Shown: positions 1-12,226, counted from the stretch's first letter. The stretch is 64,000 nt of DNA from Prorocentrum cordatum (GCA_963575745.1 CAUYUJ010021693.1:526768-590767), one strand, 5' to 3'. Notes: generated by a model not told the origin, from the letters alone. Made by a program: numbers and translations.

Positions 1-50
1 GCGCCTGGGGAATCGAACAATAATAATTGTTTATTAATTAACATTCAAGC

Positions 51-133
51 GCAACACCAACAACAACAACAACCAACCACAACACACATAACAACACCAC
101 CACCACCAACAACAACAACAACACATACAACAA

Positions 134-177
<44 letters not shown>

Positions 178-262
178 GCAACAACAACAACAACAACACA
201 AACAAACGCAACAACAACACCACAACAACAGCACCAGCAGCAACAGCACCAGCAGCAACAGC
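51..262. repeat. AAC/ACA trinucleotide microsatellite
   Basis: Imperfect (CAA)n run with CAG and CAC interruptions. The all-cysteine, all-leucine or all-valine frames crossing it on the minus strand are consequences of the repeat. The following stretch to about 670 holds no gene that I recognise, only a short scrap of the CCAAGAGG-type repeat near 640. Confidence 0.9.
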
Positions 263-876
263 AAGCAAACAAGCACACAAACATGACAAACAACCCAACA
301 ACCATAACACGCGAAACCGCATGTCCCAGGGAACGGGTCGAGACAGCAGGGGATCCACGGCGTAAAAAACACGACGTCGGCGGTCGGGGCTTCGGGACCA
401 CGGAGTGCGCGGCCGGGGAGGATCGAGGACGTGAACGACGTCGACGTGTTCGTTTCGTCCATACGTTTCGCTGCTGTCGCTTCGTTCCTTTTTGCATGAT
501 TCTTCGTCCCGTCAGCGTCGATGTGTCTGGAAGGTAAAGCCCAGGGAACGTAGGTTCAACTTTTGATGCTCTGAGTCTGAGCTAACATGTCGAGCCCTTT
601 CAACAAAAAATTGCCCCAGAGACCGCCAGCAGGTCCCCAAGAGGACCCCAAAGGCCGAAAATACTCCCCAGGAGCGCGTTTCTTTATGTTCGGCGATGAC
701 GGGCGTCATGGGGGGGGGGGGGGCGAGGGGGGGTATGACGTAACGCCCCCCCTGCCGCGTGGCTCAGGCACCGCAGCCGCGCCCGCGCGCGCGACGCGAC
801 GAGCGACGAGGACGAGGACGACGACGACCACGACGACGACGATCACGACGACGACGACGTCGACGACGCGAGCAGC

Positions 877-1198
877 ATGTAGGTGGCGATATGCCCCACT
901 GCGTCTGTGTACACCACACACAACGCTCACGTGCACCACAGCGCGCGTGAATACCACAGCGCCTGCGTACAACGCAACAACCGTATGCAACGCAGCGCCT
1001 GTGTACACCACAATGCTTGCGTACACTACAGCGCCAGCGTACACTTGCACACCGCAGCTACCATGTGCAACACAGCGCCTGTGTACCACACAGTGCTTGC
1101 GTGCACCGCAGCGCCTGTGCACGCCACAGCGCGCGTCTACACCACAGCATCCGCGTGCAACGCAGCGCTGGTATACACCACAATGCCTGCGTGCATAT
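877..1198 (+). repeat. Left inner arm: CACCACAGCGCCTGTGTA minisatellite
   Basis: About 20-bp units alternate variants such as CACCACAGCGCCTGTGTA and CACAATGCTTGCGTAC. The same array is present in reverse complement at 1645-1965, so the two can pair as a stem of roughly 320 bp. Histidine/valine/serine-rich reading frames across it come from the repeat and are not annotated. Confidence 0.75.
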
Positions 1199-1644
1199 GA
1201 CAGGTAGAAGGAGCATGTACGTGAGGATCTGCTGCGGACAACTAGACGCCGCGCCAGGAAATTGCTGATAATCGAATGCGACGTTCTTCCCTCCTCCCTC
1301 CTCCCCCTCCTCCTCCTCCTCTTCCTGCCCCACCTCCTCCTCCTCCTCCTGTTCCTGCTCCTCCTCCTCCTCCTCCTTACCCCCTGTCGTGCGGGTTGGC
1401 GCTACAGCGCACGTGCGCATCTCAGCGCGCACCGCAGAATGGTCGATTGAATCGGTCCAGTTGGTTCTCGGACGGCCCATTTTTATGAAACCTCCTTGAC
1501 GCAAAGAGAGGGGTCAGGGTGATGCGGGCGGACTCGGGAGGACACGTAGACTCCAGCGGTGCTCCGTTGTCCATAGGGATTATCGTATATTGTTTTCTGT
1601 GGAATCCACAAGCGCTCCATTTTGTCATAAAGATTCGTTCTCAC

Positions 1645-1965
1645 ATTTCTCTATACAACAATGGTGCTGTGGTGCACACGGTTGCTGTGGTGCACACAGG
1701 CGCCGTGGTGTACACAGGCACTGCAGTGCACGCAGGCATTGTGGTGTATACTGGTGCTGTGTTGCACACGGCTGATGTGGTGAACGCAAGCGCTGTGGTG
1801 TGCACAAAAGCTGTTGTGCCCGCAAGAACGGTGGCACAAACTGACGCTGTGTGGCACGCGGTTGCTGTGGTGTACATAGGCGGTGGTGTACACAGGCGCT
1901 GTGGTGCACGCCGGCACTGTGGTGTACACAGGCGTTGTGGTGCAAATCGCCACCTACATGCTGGC
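1645..1965 (-). repeat. Right inner arm of the fold-back element
   Basis: Units such as TGTGGTGCACACAGGCG are the reverse complement of the 877-1198 units. The arm ends in a reverse-complement copy of the junction motif CATGTAGGTGGCGAT, which places its boundary symmetrically with the left arm. Confidence 0.75.
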
Positions 1966-2352
1966 GCTACCCGTCCACCGTCAGTCCTGGGCATTCCCAA
2001 ACGCCGCCGGCGCGAAACGTGACGTCATCGACCCTCTCCATCCCCCCCTAGATGATTGCCGTCATCGGCCCGGGAAAAGGCTTCAGCCGCGTCCGCGCGC
2101 ACGACGATTATGAGCGACGAGCGACAAGCCACGAGCGACGACGACGACGACGACGACGACTGCTGACCAGGCTCCTATGCGGATTCCTACGCGGACACCT
2201 ACGCGGATCCCAATGCGCACAGCGGCAGTGCTCGGAGCGCACTGGGGGGGCAGTGCCCGGAGCGCACTGGAAAGGGGGAGCGTTACGTCATAGGGGGGGG
2301 GGCGGGGGCCATGACGCCCGTCGTGCCCCGAGCAATAAAGAAACGGGCTCCA

Positions 2353-3404
2353 GAGAGGCCCGCACGAAGCCCCAGGATGTCCCTAGATGCCACCAAGAGG
2401 CCCCGAAAAGGCTTGCCCAGAGACCCAGAGACGCCTCTCAAAAAAGCATACTGTCCACCAACGACCCGCTTTGGCCCAAAGAGCGCCCCACGAAGCAATC
2501 GAGAGGCCTCCTCTTCCTCCTGGTCATGATCCTCCTTCTCGCTCACCACAAGCACGAGCACGCCAACAGAGCATCAGTGATACAATATGAGCCGACGGAA
2601 TGAGCGAAACAATGTATTAAGAAATTCGGAGGGCCCCCTGTGGGCGCTGGCCGTGTTGGAAGGTCCGAGGGAAGATGATGAGATGGAGGACGATGGAAGA
2701 GGGGTGCGAAGCATGCACGAAGGCATGCCAAAAGCGGTTCCGCGCATTCCGCTGGCCCACGTATGCTGCATCACGCCAATATCCCTGCACATACACTCGA
2801 CAAAAAAGGATAACCCTCACTCAATTCCTGCCCCATCTTCTCCTAGTGATCTGTGTTTTCGGGCTCCTGGCGCACACCGCCGACTCTTCGGCGTGTGTGA
2901 GACGCTTTTCCGTTTGAGTCGTCGTCGTCGTCAGTCCCAGTGAACTTGAGAAGCAAGGAAAAGGAACGTCGTAGTCAATACGATTCCCTTCCCATCCCTT
3001 GTCCCCGAGGGGACGGTGGGTGTCCTGGGGCAGAATACCGCCTCCCCCCCTCCTGGAGTTCCCGGCGGGTCCCGGGGAGGGGGTCGCCAGCGGGCGTCCC
3101 AGGGGTCCCGCCTTCAGAGTCGGCGGCGCCGGCCCTAAGGCCTTGCGATACGAGTGATTCGGGCCCTCGAGACGACTGGGAAACCTAAAAATAAGAGAGA
3201 ATGTCCTTCCATTATGATGGGAACCTCAATTCGGCACACTTCTCACTCACGCACTTCGTGCACGTTGGCGCTAAACTGACCCCCGACACGGCTCCTTGGA
3301 GCTTCACTTCGGCACGTCGCGCCCTATGGACCCCCGCGGGCTCTCACCTGGCCCTTCGGGACGGCTAGAAAGAGCTCTATTTCGGCACACCGCTTACGCA
3401 CTTC
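2353..3404. other. Mostly unrecognised sequence
   Basis: From 2353 to about 2510 there are degenerate CCAAGAGGCC-type units. A short sequence with GGAATGAGCGAA (about 2590) recurs near 5305, so it belongs to a dispersed repeat. Around 2905-2975 a GTCGTCGTCGTC...CAGTCCCA block resembles 13145-13235. From 3220 to 3400 the motif TTCGGCACA...CTTCGTG recurs several times. I find no supportable gene. Confidence 0.4.
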
Positions 3405-3625
3405 GTGGCCCAGGGGCTCCAAGAGGCATCAGACGGCCCCCAAGAGGCCCCAAGAGTCCCAAACGTCCTCAAAAATGCCACAGGAAACTCCAAGATGGAC
3501 TCGCGGAGGCCCCTCGAGAAACACACATTGCAGCGTATGGTCCCGATCCTCCCAAAAGGCGCGCAAACCTCTCGAAGGAAGCCAAAACGGCCCACCGACT
3601 CCAAAAGGAAGCCAAGATGGCCACA
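3405..3625. repeat. CAAGACGGCC-type ~10.5-bp repeat, short array
   Basis: Degenerate units of 10-11 bp with the core CCAAGAGGCC or CCAAGACGGC. Open frames rich in P, R, K, G on the plus strand, or G, L, W, S on the minus strand, come from the repeat composition. The next 600 bases (3626-4214) hold nothing I recognise. Confidence 0.8.
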
Positions 3626-4214
3626 AGAAAACAATTCAACGATTGATACCGGTCCTCGTCGAAGCCGTACCCCGAACACCCACTGATTGCGAGATTTGGA
3701 TGCGAGTTTCCCTCTGTGGGCTCGCCGTGATTCCCACCCTGCGGTCTCAATTAGACAGGCTGATACTTCACGGGATGCTTCGTCCAATGCGATGGCCCTT
3801 GCCAAAAGGACTGTACATGGCGTTTGTAAAGTACGTACCGTCTACTGCGAGAAATTACGAAAGGCTCGAAAGACCGACAATCCACGTTGCAACGGCGGAG
3901 AGAACTTTGCGGAGACCCGCCAGTCTGGACGGTGACGTTGGAGCTCTGGACGGGGAATGCCGTCTGGAAATGAGGGATCCAGGATGTCCGTTTGTCCATG
4001 GAAAAATCAACCAACCCGTTTGCCACTCGATTGTGGCACTTCCTACACCAGCGAACAATTATGCATGTCCTTCAGGAGGTATGCAGCAGCTGCACGTATG
4101 GCTCGCCAATAATACAAACAGAACTCGTAGTGATCATATAGTCATAGTCGTGGTGCCGACTGTACATCGTAAGAATAGTAGCAACCGTTGCAGCCTCAAT
4201 CATGTCAGAATGCA

Positions 4215-4375
4215 AGGCATGAATGTCATAATTGTCGTCGTAACGATGGTAGTAGTCGTAGTCGCACTCGTAGTAGCAATAGCAGCAGTAGTGGTAGTGG
4301 TAGTAGTCGCAGTAGTGATAGTAATAGTCGTAGTAGTAGTATCAACAATTGCAATAGATAAAGATAGTCGTGGCA
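4215..4375. repeat. Degenerate GTA/AGT trinucleotide array
   Basis: Interrupted run of GTA, GTC and GTG triplets, a diverged relative of the large AGT array 1 kb downstream. Confidence 0.7.
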
Positions 4376-4539
4376 GGGCGTGCTAAGATCTCCGGTACCT
4401 GGTTAACAGTATTTCTAGTTCGCGCGCGCGGGGCGGCCCCTGGGGGTCCCCGGGCGAAAAGTACCCCGGCAAAGTCCCGGCAAGTCCCCGGCAAGTTCCC
4501 GGCAAGGTCGGGTCAGAGATGCCGGAGTTCTGTTTCGGA

Positions 4540-5245
4540 GTCCACGAGGGCTCCAGATCGGTCCAAGAGGGCCCCGAGAAGCTTTCTAGACGGTCCAAGA
4601 GAGGCCCGAGACGGCCAAAGATCGCCCGAAGACGCCCCAGATAGCCCCAAGACAGCCCAAGAGGCCTCCAAGACGCTCCAAGGGCCTTCCAAGAGGCCTC
4701 CGAAGAGGGCCCCAAGTTGACAACATCGTTGATTTTCATTGTTTTTTTTCTGTTTTTTTTGCATTCTGGCCTTTTCGCTTCCAGACGCTCCAAGAGGGCC
4801 CAAGAGGCCTTCAAGACTGCTCCAAGACGGCCCACGAGGCTCCCAAGACGGCCCCGGAGCGACCCAAGAGCGCCCCTCAGACGGCCCAAGTGCTGCCCAA
4901 GGCGGACCAAGAGGCCCCAAGACGGGCCCAAGAGGGGCTCAAGAAGGGAACCGAGAACTGAAAAATCGAGCCCTCCGCCCCAGAAGGCGCCCAGGACCCC
5001 GAAAGAGGCCCCAAGAGACTCTCCAAGACACCCCCAAGACGCCCCAATAAGCTCCCGTGAGGCCCCAAGAGGACCAACAACGTCAGGCCCCAGGCCCCAA
5101 GAGGACCAACAAATACCGCCAAGAGCCCGCCGAAAGCCCCCCAAGAGACCGTCACGAGAGCTCAGGAGGCCCCCTGGAGGCCTCCCGAGTTCTCCAAGAG
5201 GCCTAAAAAGAGGCGCCAAGAGGCCCCAAACGGCCCCACCGAGGC
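4540..5245. repeat. CAAGACGGCC-type ~10.5-bp repeat, 0.7-kb array
   Basis: A clear example of the family. Successive unit starts from 4560 are 11, 11, 10, 11, 10, 10, 10, 10, 11, 11, 10, 11, 11 and 12 bp apart by eye. An embedded spacer (4730-4790) ends in TTCGCTTCCAGACGCTCC, and the second half carries GGGAACCGAGAACTG near 4957; both recur in other copies (around 34080 and 34268, for example), so the arrays share a higher-order architecture. No gene is supported. Confidence 0.85.
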
Positions 5246-5329
5246 TCCAAGAGGCCACGAACGCGCAAGCAAACGCCTGCGATGGCACAATACGGGCCGG
5301 CGGAATGAGCGAAGCGATTAAATAAAGAT

Positions 5330-6300
<971 letters not shown>

Positions 6301-6486
6301 GAAGTGGTAGCAAAAGTAGTAACAGCAGTAGCAGCAACAGCAACAGCAATAAAACTAGTATCAGCGAAATCAACAATAGCATCCGTGGTATCAGGCGCAA
6401 GCAAATCATAACGTGTTTGCTAGAGCGGGCCCCACTCAGCGTAGTTCTACCCATAGGTGTGGTGCAACCTACGTGGTGCAACTAAT

Positions 6487-7700
6487 TTGCTGAACTTGAA
6501 GTTGTCTTCTCCACTGCTCGCGCAAACATCCCACCCACCCTTCGCAACTTGGTTTGCAAAACCTGTTAAGACCGACTACGACGACACCGACGACAACGAC
6601 TAGGACGACACCGACGACGTCTCCGACGACTTCGACGACGACAACGACGCCGACGCCGACGACGACGAAGACGACGACGACGACGCCAACGAAGGCGACG
6701 ACGAGGAAGGAGGAAGGACGACGACGGCGACAGCGACGACAACGACGAAGGAGGAGGGAGGACGGTGACGACGCGAACGACGACGAAGGAGGAAGGACGG
6801 CGACGCCGACGACGACAACGACGAGGGAGGAGGGAAGACGACGACGACAACGACGACGACGACGGCGACGACATAGGAGGGACGACGATGAGACGCCGAC
6901 GACGGACGACGACGACGACGTGGGAGGAGGAGGAAGGACGACCACGGCGACAACGACGATGGAAACGACCGCGACGCCAAAGAGGACGACGACGACAAAC
7001 AGGAGAAAAGACAGAGGACGACGTAGGCGACGACGACGACGACGCGGGAGGAGGGACGGCGACGACGACGACGACGAGGCAAGAGCGCGCGCGCACGCTT
7101 TTGTTGGAAATCCGTGTTGCGAAACCTTGGGTTCTTGAAGGTTTTTTGGACGCACGATTTTGAAATCCTTCCGAAACCGATGGGTTTCGAAGGTTTTCGG
7201 CATACGTCCGCGACGACGCGCGCGTCTGCACTTCGTCCCATTTTTTGCAGAGGATTCTCGCGACGGCACACGCGCAAGGGCGTTCGACAGATTTCGAAGT
7301 GCGCGCGCGCGAAGCCCGTTTGGTAGCATGTTGTGGAAATCTTGAAAAAAAAACCTATGGTTTTCTTCAGATTTCGCAAGAGCTCGCGCGGAAGCTTTTT
7401 AGCGTGTTGCGAAACCATGTGTTTTTGTATGTTTTTCGGAAACTCGATTGCGAAATCCTTCCGGCACCGAAGGTTTTTGAAGGATTTCGGCATGCGCGCG
7501 CGACGACGCGCGCGTGTGCACTTCGTCCAATTTTTTGCCAGGGATTCGCGAAAAAGTGTTATGTTAGAAAGAAAAATGTCCCCGCATAGTGTTATTTTGA
7601 CAGGGAACCGCAGGGGGGGGGAACCCGGCTTGGCTGGGATGGTATGAATTCATATTTCGGATGGACATGTGGTCAGAATCATATGTAATTTACAGCACGC
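6487..7700 (+). repeat. Composite element S, copy 1
   Basis: Order: a degenerate leader (6487-6552, with CTCCACTGCTCGCGCAAAC), a GAC-rich array interrupted by GAGGGAGGAGG (about 6575-7083), about 1.7 monomers of a ~290-bp satellite (7114-7403 and 7404-7600), and a tail with a poly-G tract and GGCTTGGCTGGGATGG (7605-7700). The same order recurs at 7765-9195, 9232-10200 and 51240-52870, and inverted at 18600-20310. No coding capacity is supported. Confidence 0.75.
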
Positions 7701-8479
7701 GCGGGGTCCCGATAAGTCCGGGGGGGGGTAGAATCTATTAGTCTTTTAGAAAGGAGAATCCACTTCGACTGTCTTGAAGCTGTCCTCTCCACTGCTCGTG
7801 CAAACATCCCACCCTCCCACCCGCAACTTGGTCGCAAGACATCTTCAGACAAGACCGTGACGGTAGGTACTGCGTGGCACTTGGCCACGACACCGATGCC
7901 GACGACGACAGCGACATCGACGACGACGGCGCCGCCGACAGCGACTGCGACGACACCGACGACGTCTCCAATGTTTTCGACGACGACAACGACGACGACG
8001 ACACCGACGACGACGACAACGACGCCGACGACGACGACGAAGACGACGACGACGTCGCCAACGGAGACGACGACGAGGGAGGAGAAAAAACGACGACGGC
8101 GACAACGACGACAACGACGATGGAGGAGGGAAGACGGCGACGACGCCAACGACGAAGAAGGAGGAAGGACGGCGACGCCGACGACGACAACGACGAGGGA
8201 GGAGGGAAGACGACGACGATGACAACGACGACGAAGACGACGACGACGGCGACGAAATAGGAGGGACGACGACGAGACGCCGACGACGGACGACGACGAC
8301 GAGGGAGGAGGATAACGACGAGGGAGGAGTGAAGACCACGACGACGACGACGACGACGACGACGAAATAGGAGGGACAACGACGAGACGCCGACGAAGAC
8401 AACGAGGGAGGAAGGACGACCACGGCGACAACGACGACGGAAACGACGACGACGCCAAAGACGACGAGGAAAGACAGAA

Positions 8480-8514
<35 letters not shown>

Positions 8515-9945
8515 GGGAGGAGGGAGGACGACGACGACGACGACGACAAGAGCGCGCGCGCACAATTTTGTTGAAAACCCGTGTTGCGAAACCTTGTGTT
8601 TTTGTAGGTTTTTTGGACGCACGATTTCGAAATTCTTCCGAAACCGAAGGTTTTTGAAGGATTTCGGCATACGCCCGCGACGACGCGCGCGTCTGCACTT
8701 CGTCCCATTTTTTGCAGAGGATTCTCGCGACGGCACACGCGCAAGAGCGTTCGACAGATTTCGACATGCGCGCGCGCGAAGCCCGTTTGGTAGCATTTTG
8801 TGAAAATCTTGGAAAACCTATGGTTTTCTTAAGATTTCGCAAGAGCTCGCGCGTAAGTTTTTTTTTTGAATCAGTGTTGCGAAACCATGTGTTTTTATAT
8901 GTTTTTTGGAAATTCAATTTTGAAATCTCTCCGGAACCGAAGGTTTTTGAAGGATTTCGGCATGCGCGCGCCACGACGCGCGCGTGTGCACTTCGTCCCA
9001 TTTTTTGCAAGGGATTCGTGAAAAAGTGCTATGTTAGAACAAAACATGTCACCGCATAGTGTTTTTTTACAAGGGAACCGCAGGGGGGGGGAACCCGGCT
9101 TGGCTGGGATGGTATGAATTCATATTTAGGATGGACATGTGGTCAGAATCATATGTAATTTACAGCACGCGCGGGGGAACCGATAAGTCCGGGGGGGGGG
9201 TAGAATCTATTAGTCTTTTAATTCTCCACTTCGACTGTCTTGAAGCTGTCCTCTCCACTGCTCGTGCAAACATCCCACCCTCCCACCCGCAACTTGGTCG
9301 CAAGACATCTTCAGACAAGACCGTGACGGTAGGTACTGCGTGGCACTTGGCCACGACACCGATGCCGACGACGACAGCGACATCGACGACGACGGCGCCG
9401 CCGACAGCGACTGCGACGACACCGACGACGTCTCCAATGTTTTCGACGACGACAACGACGACGACGACACCGACGACGACGACAACGACGCCGACGACGA
9501 CGACGAAGACGACGACGACGTCGCCAACGGAGACGACGACGAGGGAGGAGAAAAAACGACGACGGCGACAACGACGACAACGACGATGGAGGAGGGAAGA
9601 TGGCGACGACGCCAACGACGAAGAAGGAAGGACGGCGACGCCGACGACGACAACGACGAGGGAGGAGGGAAGACGACGACGATGACAACGACGACGAAGA
9701 CGACGACGACGGCGACGAAATAGGAGGGACGACGACGAGACGCCGACGACGGACGACGACGACGAGGGAGGAGGATAACGACGAGGGAGGAGTGAAGACC
9801 ACGACGACGACGACGACGACGACGGCGACGAAATAGGAGGGACAACGACGAGACGCCGACGAAGACAACGAGGGAGGAAGGACGACCACGGCGACAACGA
9901 CGACGGAAACGACGACGACGCCAAAGACGACGAGGAAAGACAGAA

Positions 9946-9977
<32 letters not shown>

Positions 9978-10072
9978 GGGAGGAGGGAGGACGACGACGA
10001 CGACGACGCAAGAGCGCGCGCGCACAATTTTGCTGAAAACCCGTGTTGCGAAACCTTGTGTTTTTGTAGGTT
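7600..10072 (+). repeat. Recent tandem duplication holding element S copies 2 and 3
   Basis: Two units about 1466 bp apart (the leader GTCTTGAAGCTGTCCTCTCC starts near 7770 and 9236) are nearly identical by eye, including the GAC array interruptions; they differ by small indels and scattered substitutions. Each unit contains leader, GAC/GAGGGAGG array (7890-8560; 9360-10012), satellite monomers (8581-8873, 8874-9050; truncated at 10015-10072) and tail (9070-9195). A diverged tail is seen at 10127-10200. Confidence 0.8.
8581..8873 (+). repeat. Reference monomer of the ~290-bp satellite
   Basis: Runs from one GTGTTGCGAAACC to the next (period 293 here, 290 at 7114-7403, 291 at 52030-52320). 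It is rich in dyad symmetry: a GCGCGCG/CGCGCGC hairpin around a short ACGA loop, and ATCCTTC...GAAGGAT arms. The monomers occur in every element S copy in this window. Confidence 0.75.
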
Positions 10073-10456
10073 TTACGCTCCCCCGATATTATTTTCTGCA
10101 AAAAGAAAATGAGCGGGTGGAGCTCCAGGCGGGCTGGGATGGTACGAATTCAAATTTAGGATGGACGACGGGGGCAAAATGATACGCACACTGCAATACG
10201 ACAAGGTGCCCCCTTTTCCCTGGGGGGGAAGATCCGAATGCTCTTTTGGAAATGAGAGAATATGTGGTGCAGTCCTTGTTGCGGCGACGAAGCGGCGACG
10301 GGATGGCGACGGGGCGGCGACGGCGGCCACATAGCCGCCAGACCGAAGACACGACCCAGACGAGGGGCGGCGACCAGGCGGCAGACCGAAGACACGGGCC
10401 AATTCCTTGGAGCAAGCAAGCAAGCAAGCAAGAGACTGTGTGCACCAGACGGCACA

Positions 10457-10690
10457 TTAGTATAGGAAAAGTTGGCCGCCACTGTGGCAGTACTCCTTCA
10501 CAACGGCTTCCCACTCACTCTGCGGCCCGTGGCTCAACAATGAATTCAACCTCTCTGCGCCACCAGCAGCTGCCAGTGCGTGCTTGAAAAGACCCTTCGC
10601 CCAACTCGTCTTAGGTCTGCCGCGGCGTCTTCGGTTATTAGTTCTGTTCAAATTCCTTGGAACAGAACTAATAACCCCTAAGTGCAAACA
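10457..10690 (-). pseudogene. LINE retrotransposon C-terminal fragment
   Basis: A 76-codon frame contains GRPKTSWAKGLFKHALAAAG and, further on, EWEAVVKEYC. This resembles the extreme C-terminal tail of many LINE polyproteins (GRPRxxWxxEVxKxA...EWxxxVxxY). No reverse transcriptase core is nearby, so it is a scrap. A perfect 17-bp inverted repeat sits inside it. The assignment rests on motif resemblance by eye. The preceding 10083-10456 holds a short CAAG tetranucleotide run (10412-10431) and nothing else recognised. Confidence 0.45.
10633..10676. repeat. Perfect 17-bp inverted repeat with 10-nt loop
   Basis: GGTTATTAGTTCTGTTC (10633-10649) is followed by a 10-nt loop and its exact reverse complement (10660-10676). 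It lies inside the LINE fragment frame. Confidence 0.9.
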
Positions 10691-11011
10691 CTGGTTGAGA
10701 AATCGGTGGAACCAGAAAGAACATGAATAAGTAGCAGCAGACGCAGCCGTGGCACGAATCCGCTGGACGCTTCGTGGACGCCGGGCTGCTGCACTGCTGT
10801 CTTACTGGTGCTTACCGTCGTGTCTGTGTCTGGACCTCCCGAGTGTCCCTAGGTCACCTACCTTCGCGCAGCGCGCCCCGCGACGCGCAACTATCTTCGC
10901 ACCCTCGCGCCGCCCCCTGGACGCAATGCCGCAGCGCAACGCCGGCAAACCCTGCCAGGACAGCCCGCTGTCCGTCGGGGGGTGGGGGTGGGCGGGGGGT
11001 ACGGCCGCGCG

Positions 11012-11130
11012 AAAAAAACTACATAAGCTTCTCGATGTTGCGCGTGTCGTCCTCCCTTTGCGCAGGGGCCGTGCTAATCTTTTCGACAACTCTCTGCGAT
11101 TGCGGTCCGCGCTGCCCGGCGTCGCGGACC
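11012..11130 (-). ncRNA. U6 spliceosomal snRNA-like gene, possibly a pseudogene
   Basis: On the minus strand AAGATTAGCA (11072-11081) is followed by C and then GGCCCCTGCGCAA (11058-11070), then GACACGC (11042-11048), GAAGC and a run of seven T (11012-11018), in the order of canonical U6: the AGC triad region, the internal stem-loop and a Pol III terminator. It departs from the canonical form in three ways. Nine nucleotides separate CAGAGA (11091-11096) from AAGATTAGCA, whereas these are contiguous in normal ACAGAGA-box U6. The internal stem-loop has a few extra bases. The 5' cap hairpin is replaced by an 8-bp GGTCCGCG/CGCGGACC stem (11104-11111 with 11123-11130). Homology to U6 is strong in the core; function is doubtful because of the insertion beside the ACAGAGA box. 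Confidence 0.65.
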
Positions 11131-11136
11131 AGATGC

Positions 11137-12226
11137 TGCAAGACCGACACTTGGCGGCTGCCCTTGCTCTGTGGTAAATTGCGAAGGAGCCCGACAGCTT
11201 GGCACGTGGCAGCAAAATGTTGGGGATGGCCAACTCAAAAATAATGGAAGTCACAATGACGCGTCCCTCTCACGGCAATCGTTAGTGAAAGGCGGCACGA
11301 GCTGAAATGAACGAACGCTGTGATAAATGCATTTGCGACCGTCAGAATTGCTGCAGCGTGGCAATTGTGTGCCAGCCTGTTTTGCACTAGCCAACCAAAC
11401 ACGTTGGTGATAGATCGGGAACACGTCGCGATGCGCGAAGCGCTGCTATCTTCGCGTCCCCGCGGGTGACCTAGGTATCATGTCTCTTGCCTCTCCAGTC
11501 CTGTCTCCTGAATTCTATCTACTAGGGGGTGGGCAGTCGATACCCCTTTCAAAACATTACACCTGCGGGCTTCTGTACCTCAGCCTCCTGGGCACCCTAG
11601 CCTACTCCAGGATTCCCATACGGACGCGCCCAACAAATACGCCGATAAGGCAACGAACAGCTGCTGTGTATTAGTCGCCTGCAAGATGGCTTCAGAATGG
11701 CTCCCAGAGGCCCTAAGATAGCTCCAAGATCGCCCGACGAGAGGTTAGCGTTCGAAAACTGTGGCAACTCAATAACTGGGGGCGTCCATAGCTTTGGAAA
11801 ACTGTGGCAACTCAATAATCGGGGACGTTCAAGAAGGAAGCGTCCAAGAAGGGGGTGCGCAAACTATGGTCCGAGGCATGTGCGCGGACGGGGCGGGGGA
11901 CCAGGGACAGATCTCGTGGCCCCAGCGGGGCATCTGCGAAAAGACGCCCCGTATCCGCAGAGTCGCGACCCCGGAGCCCGGCCCGCGAGGCCGCGGAAAT
12001 CGATGTGTTTGTCGCTCATAATCTCTTGTCCTCACCCCTTCTCGTAGAAACTCCCGAAACAAGGAAAACGGCCAGGACGCAAGAAATCTCCGCCAGATCG
12101 CTCGGAGCAACGTTCTGCAGCGGGCGCGGTCCTGGCAGATCTTCGCGGAGCACAACGGACAGGCGTTCTTGCACTCCGTGAGCCATCTGGCGATGCACGA
12201 GCTTTCTTGACGCTGAGCAGGGTAGC
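11137..12226. other. Unrecognised sequence with one small tandem duplication
   Basis: GAAAACTGTGGCAACTCAAT occurs twice 43 bp apart (11754 and 11797). Nothing else is identifiable; the short open frames here show no known motif. Confidence 0.3.

Larger units (their letters stand above)
671..2352. mobile_element. Fold-back (long inverted repeat) element, about 1.7 kb
   Basis: The outer ends are inverted copies: 671-745 begins GGAGCGCGTTTCTTTAT and runs through GACGGGCGTCATGG, a poly-G tract and TATGACGTAACG; the reverse complement of 2280-2352 shows the same order. A second pair of inverted arms lies inside (877-1198 and 1645-1965), sharing CATGTAGGTGGCGAT and a roughly 20-bp minisatellite. 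The centre holds a TCC microsatellite (about 1280-1380). I see no transposase frame and no clear target-site duplication. It could be a non-autonomous fold-back transposon or a large inverted duplication. Confidence 0.55.
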
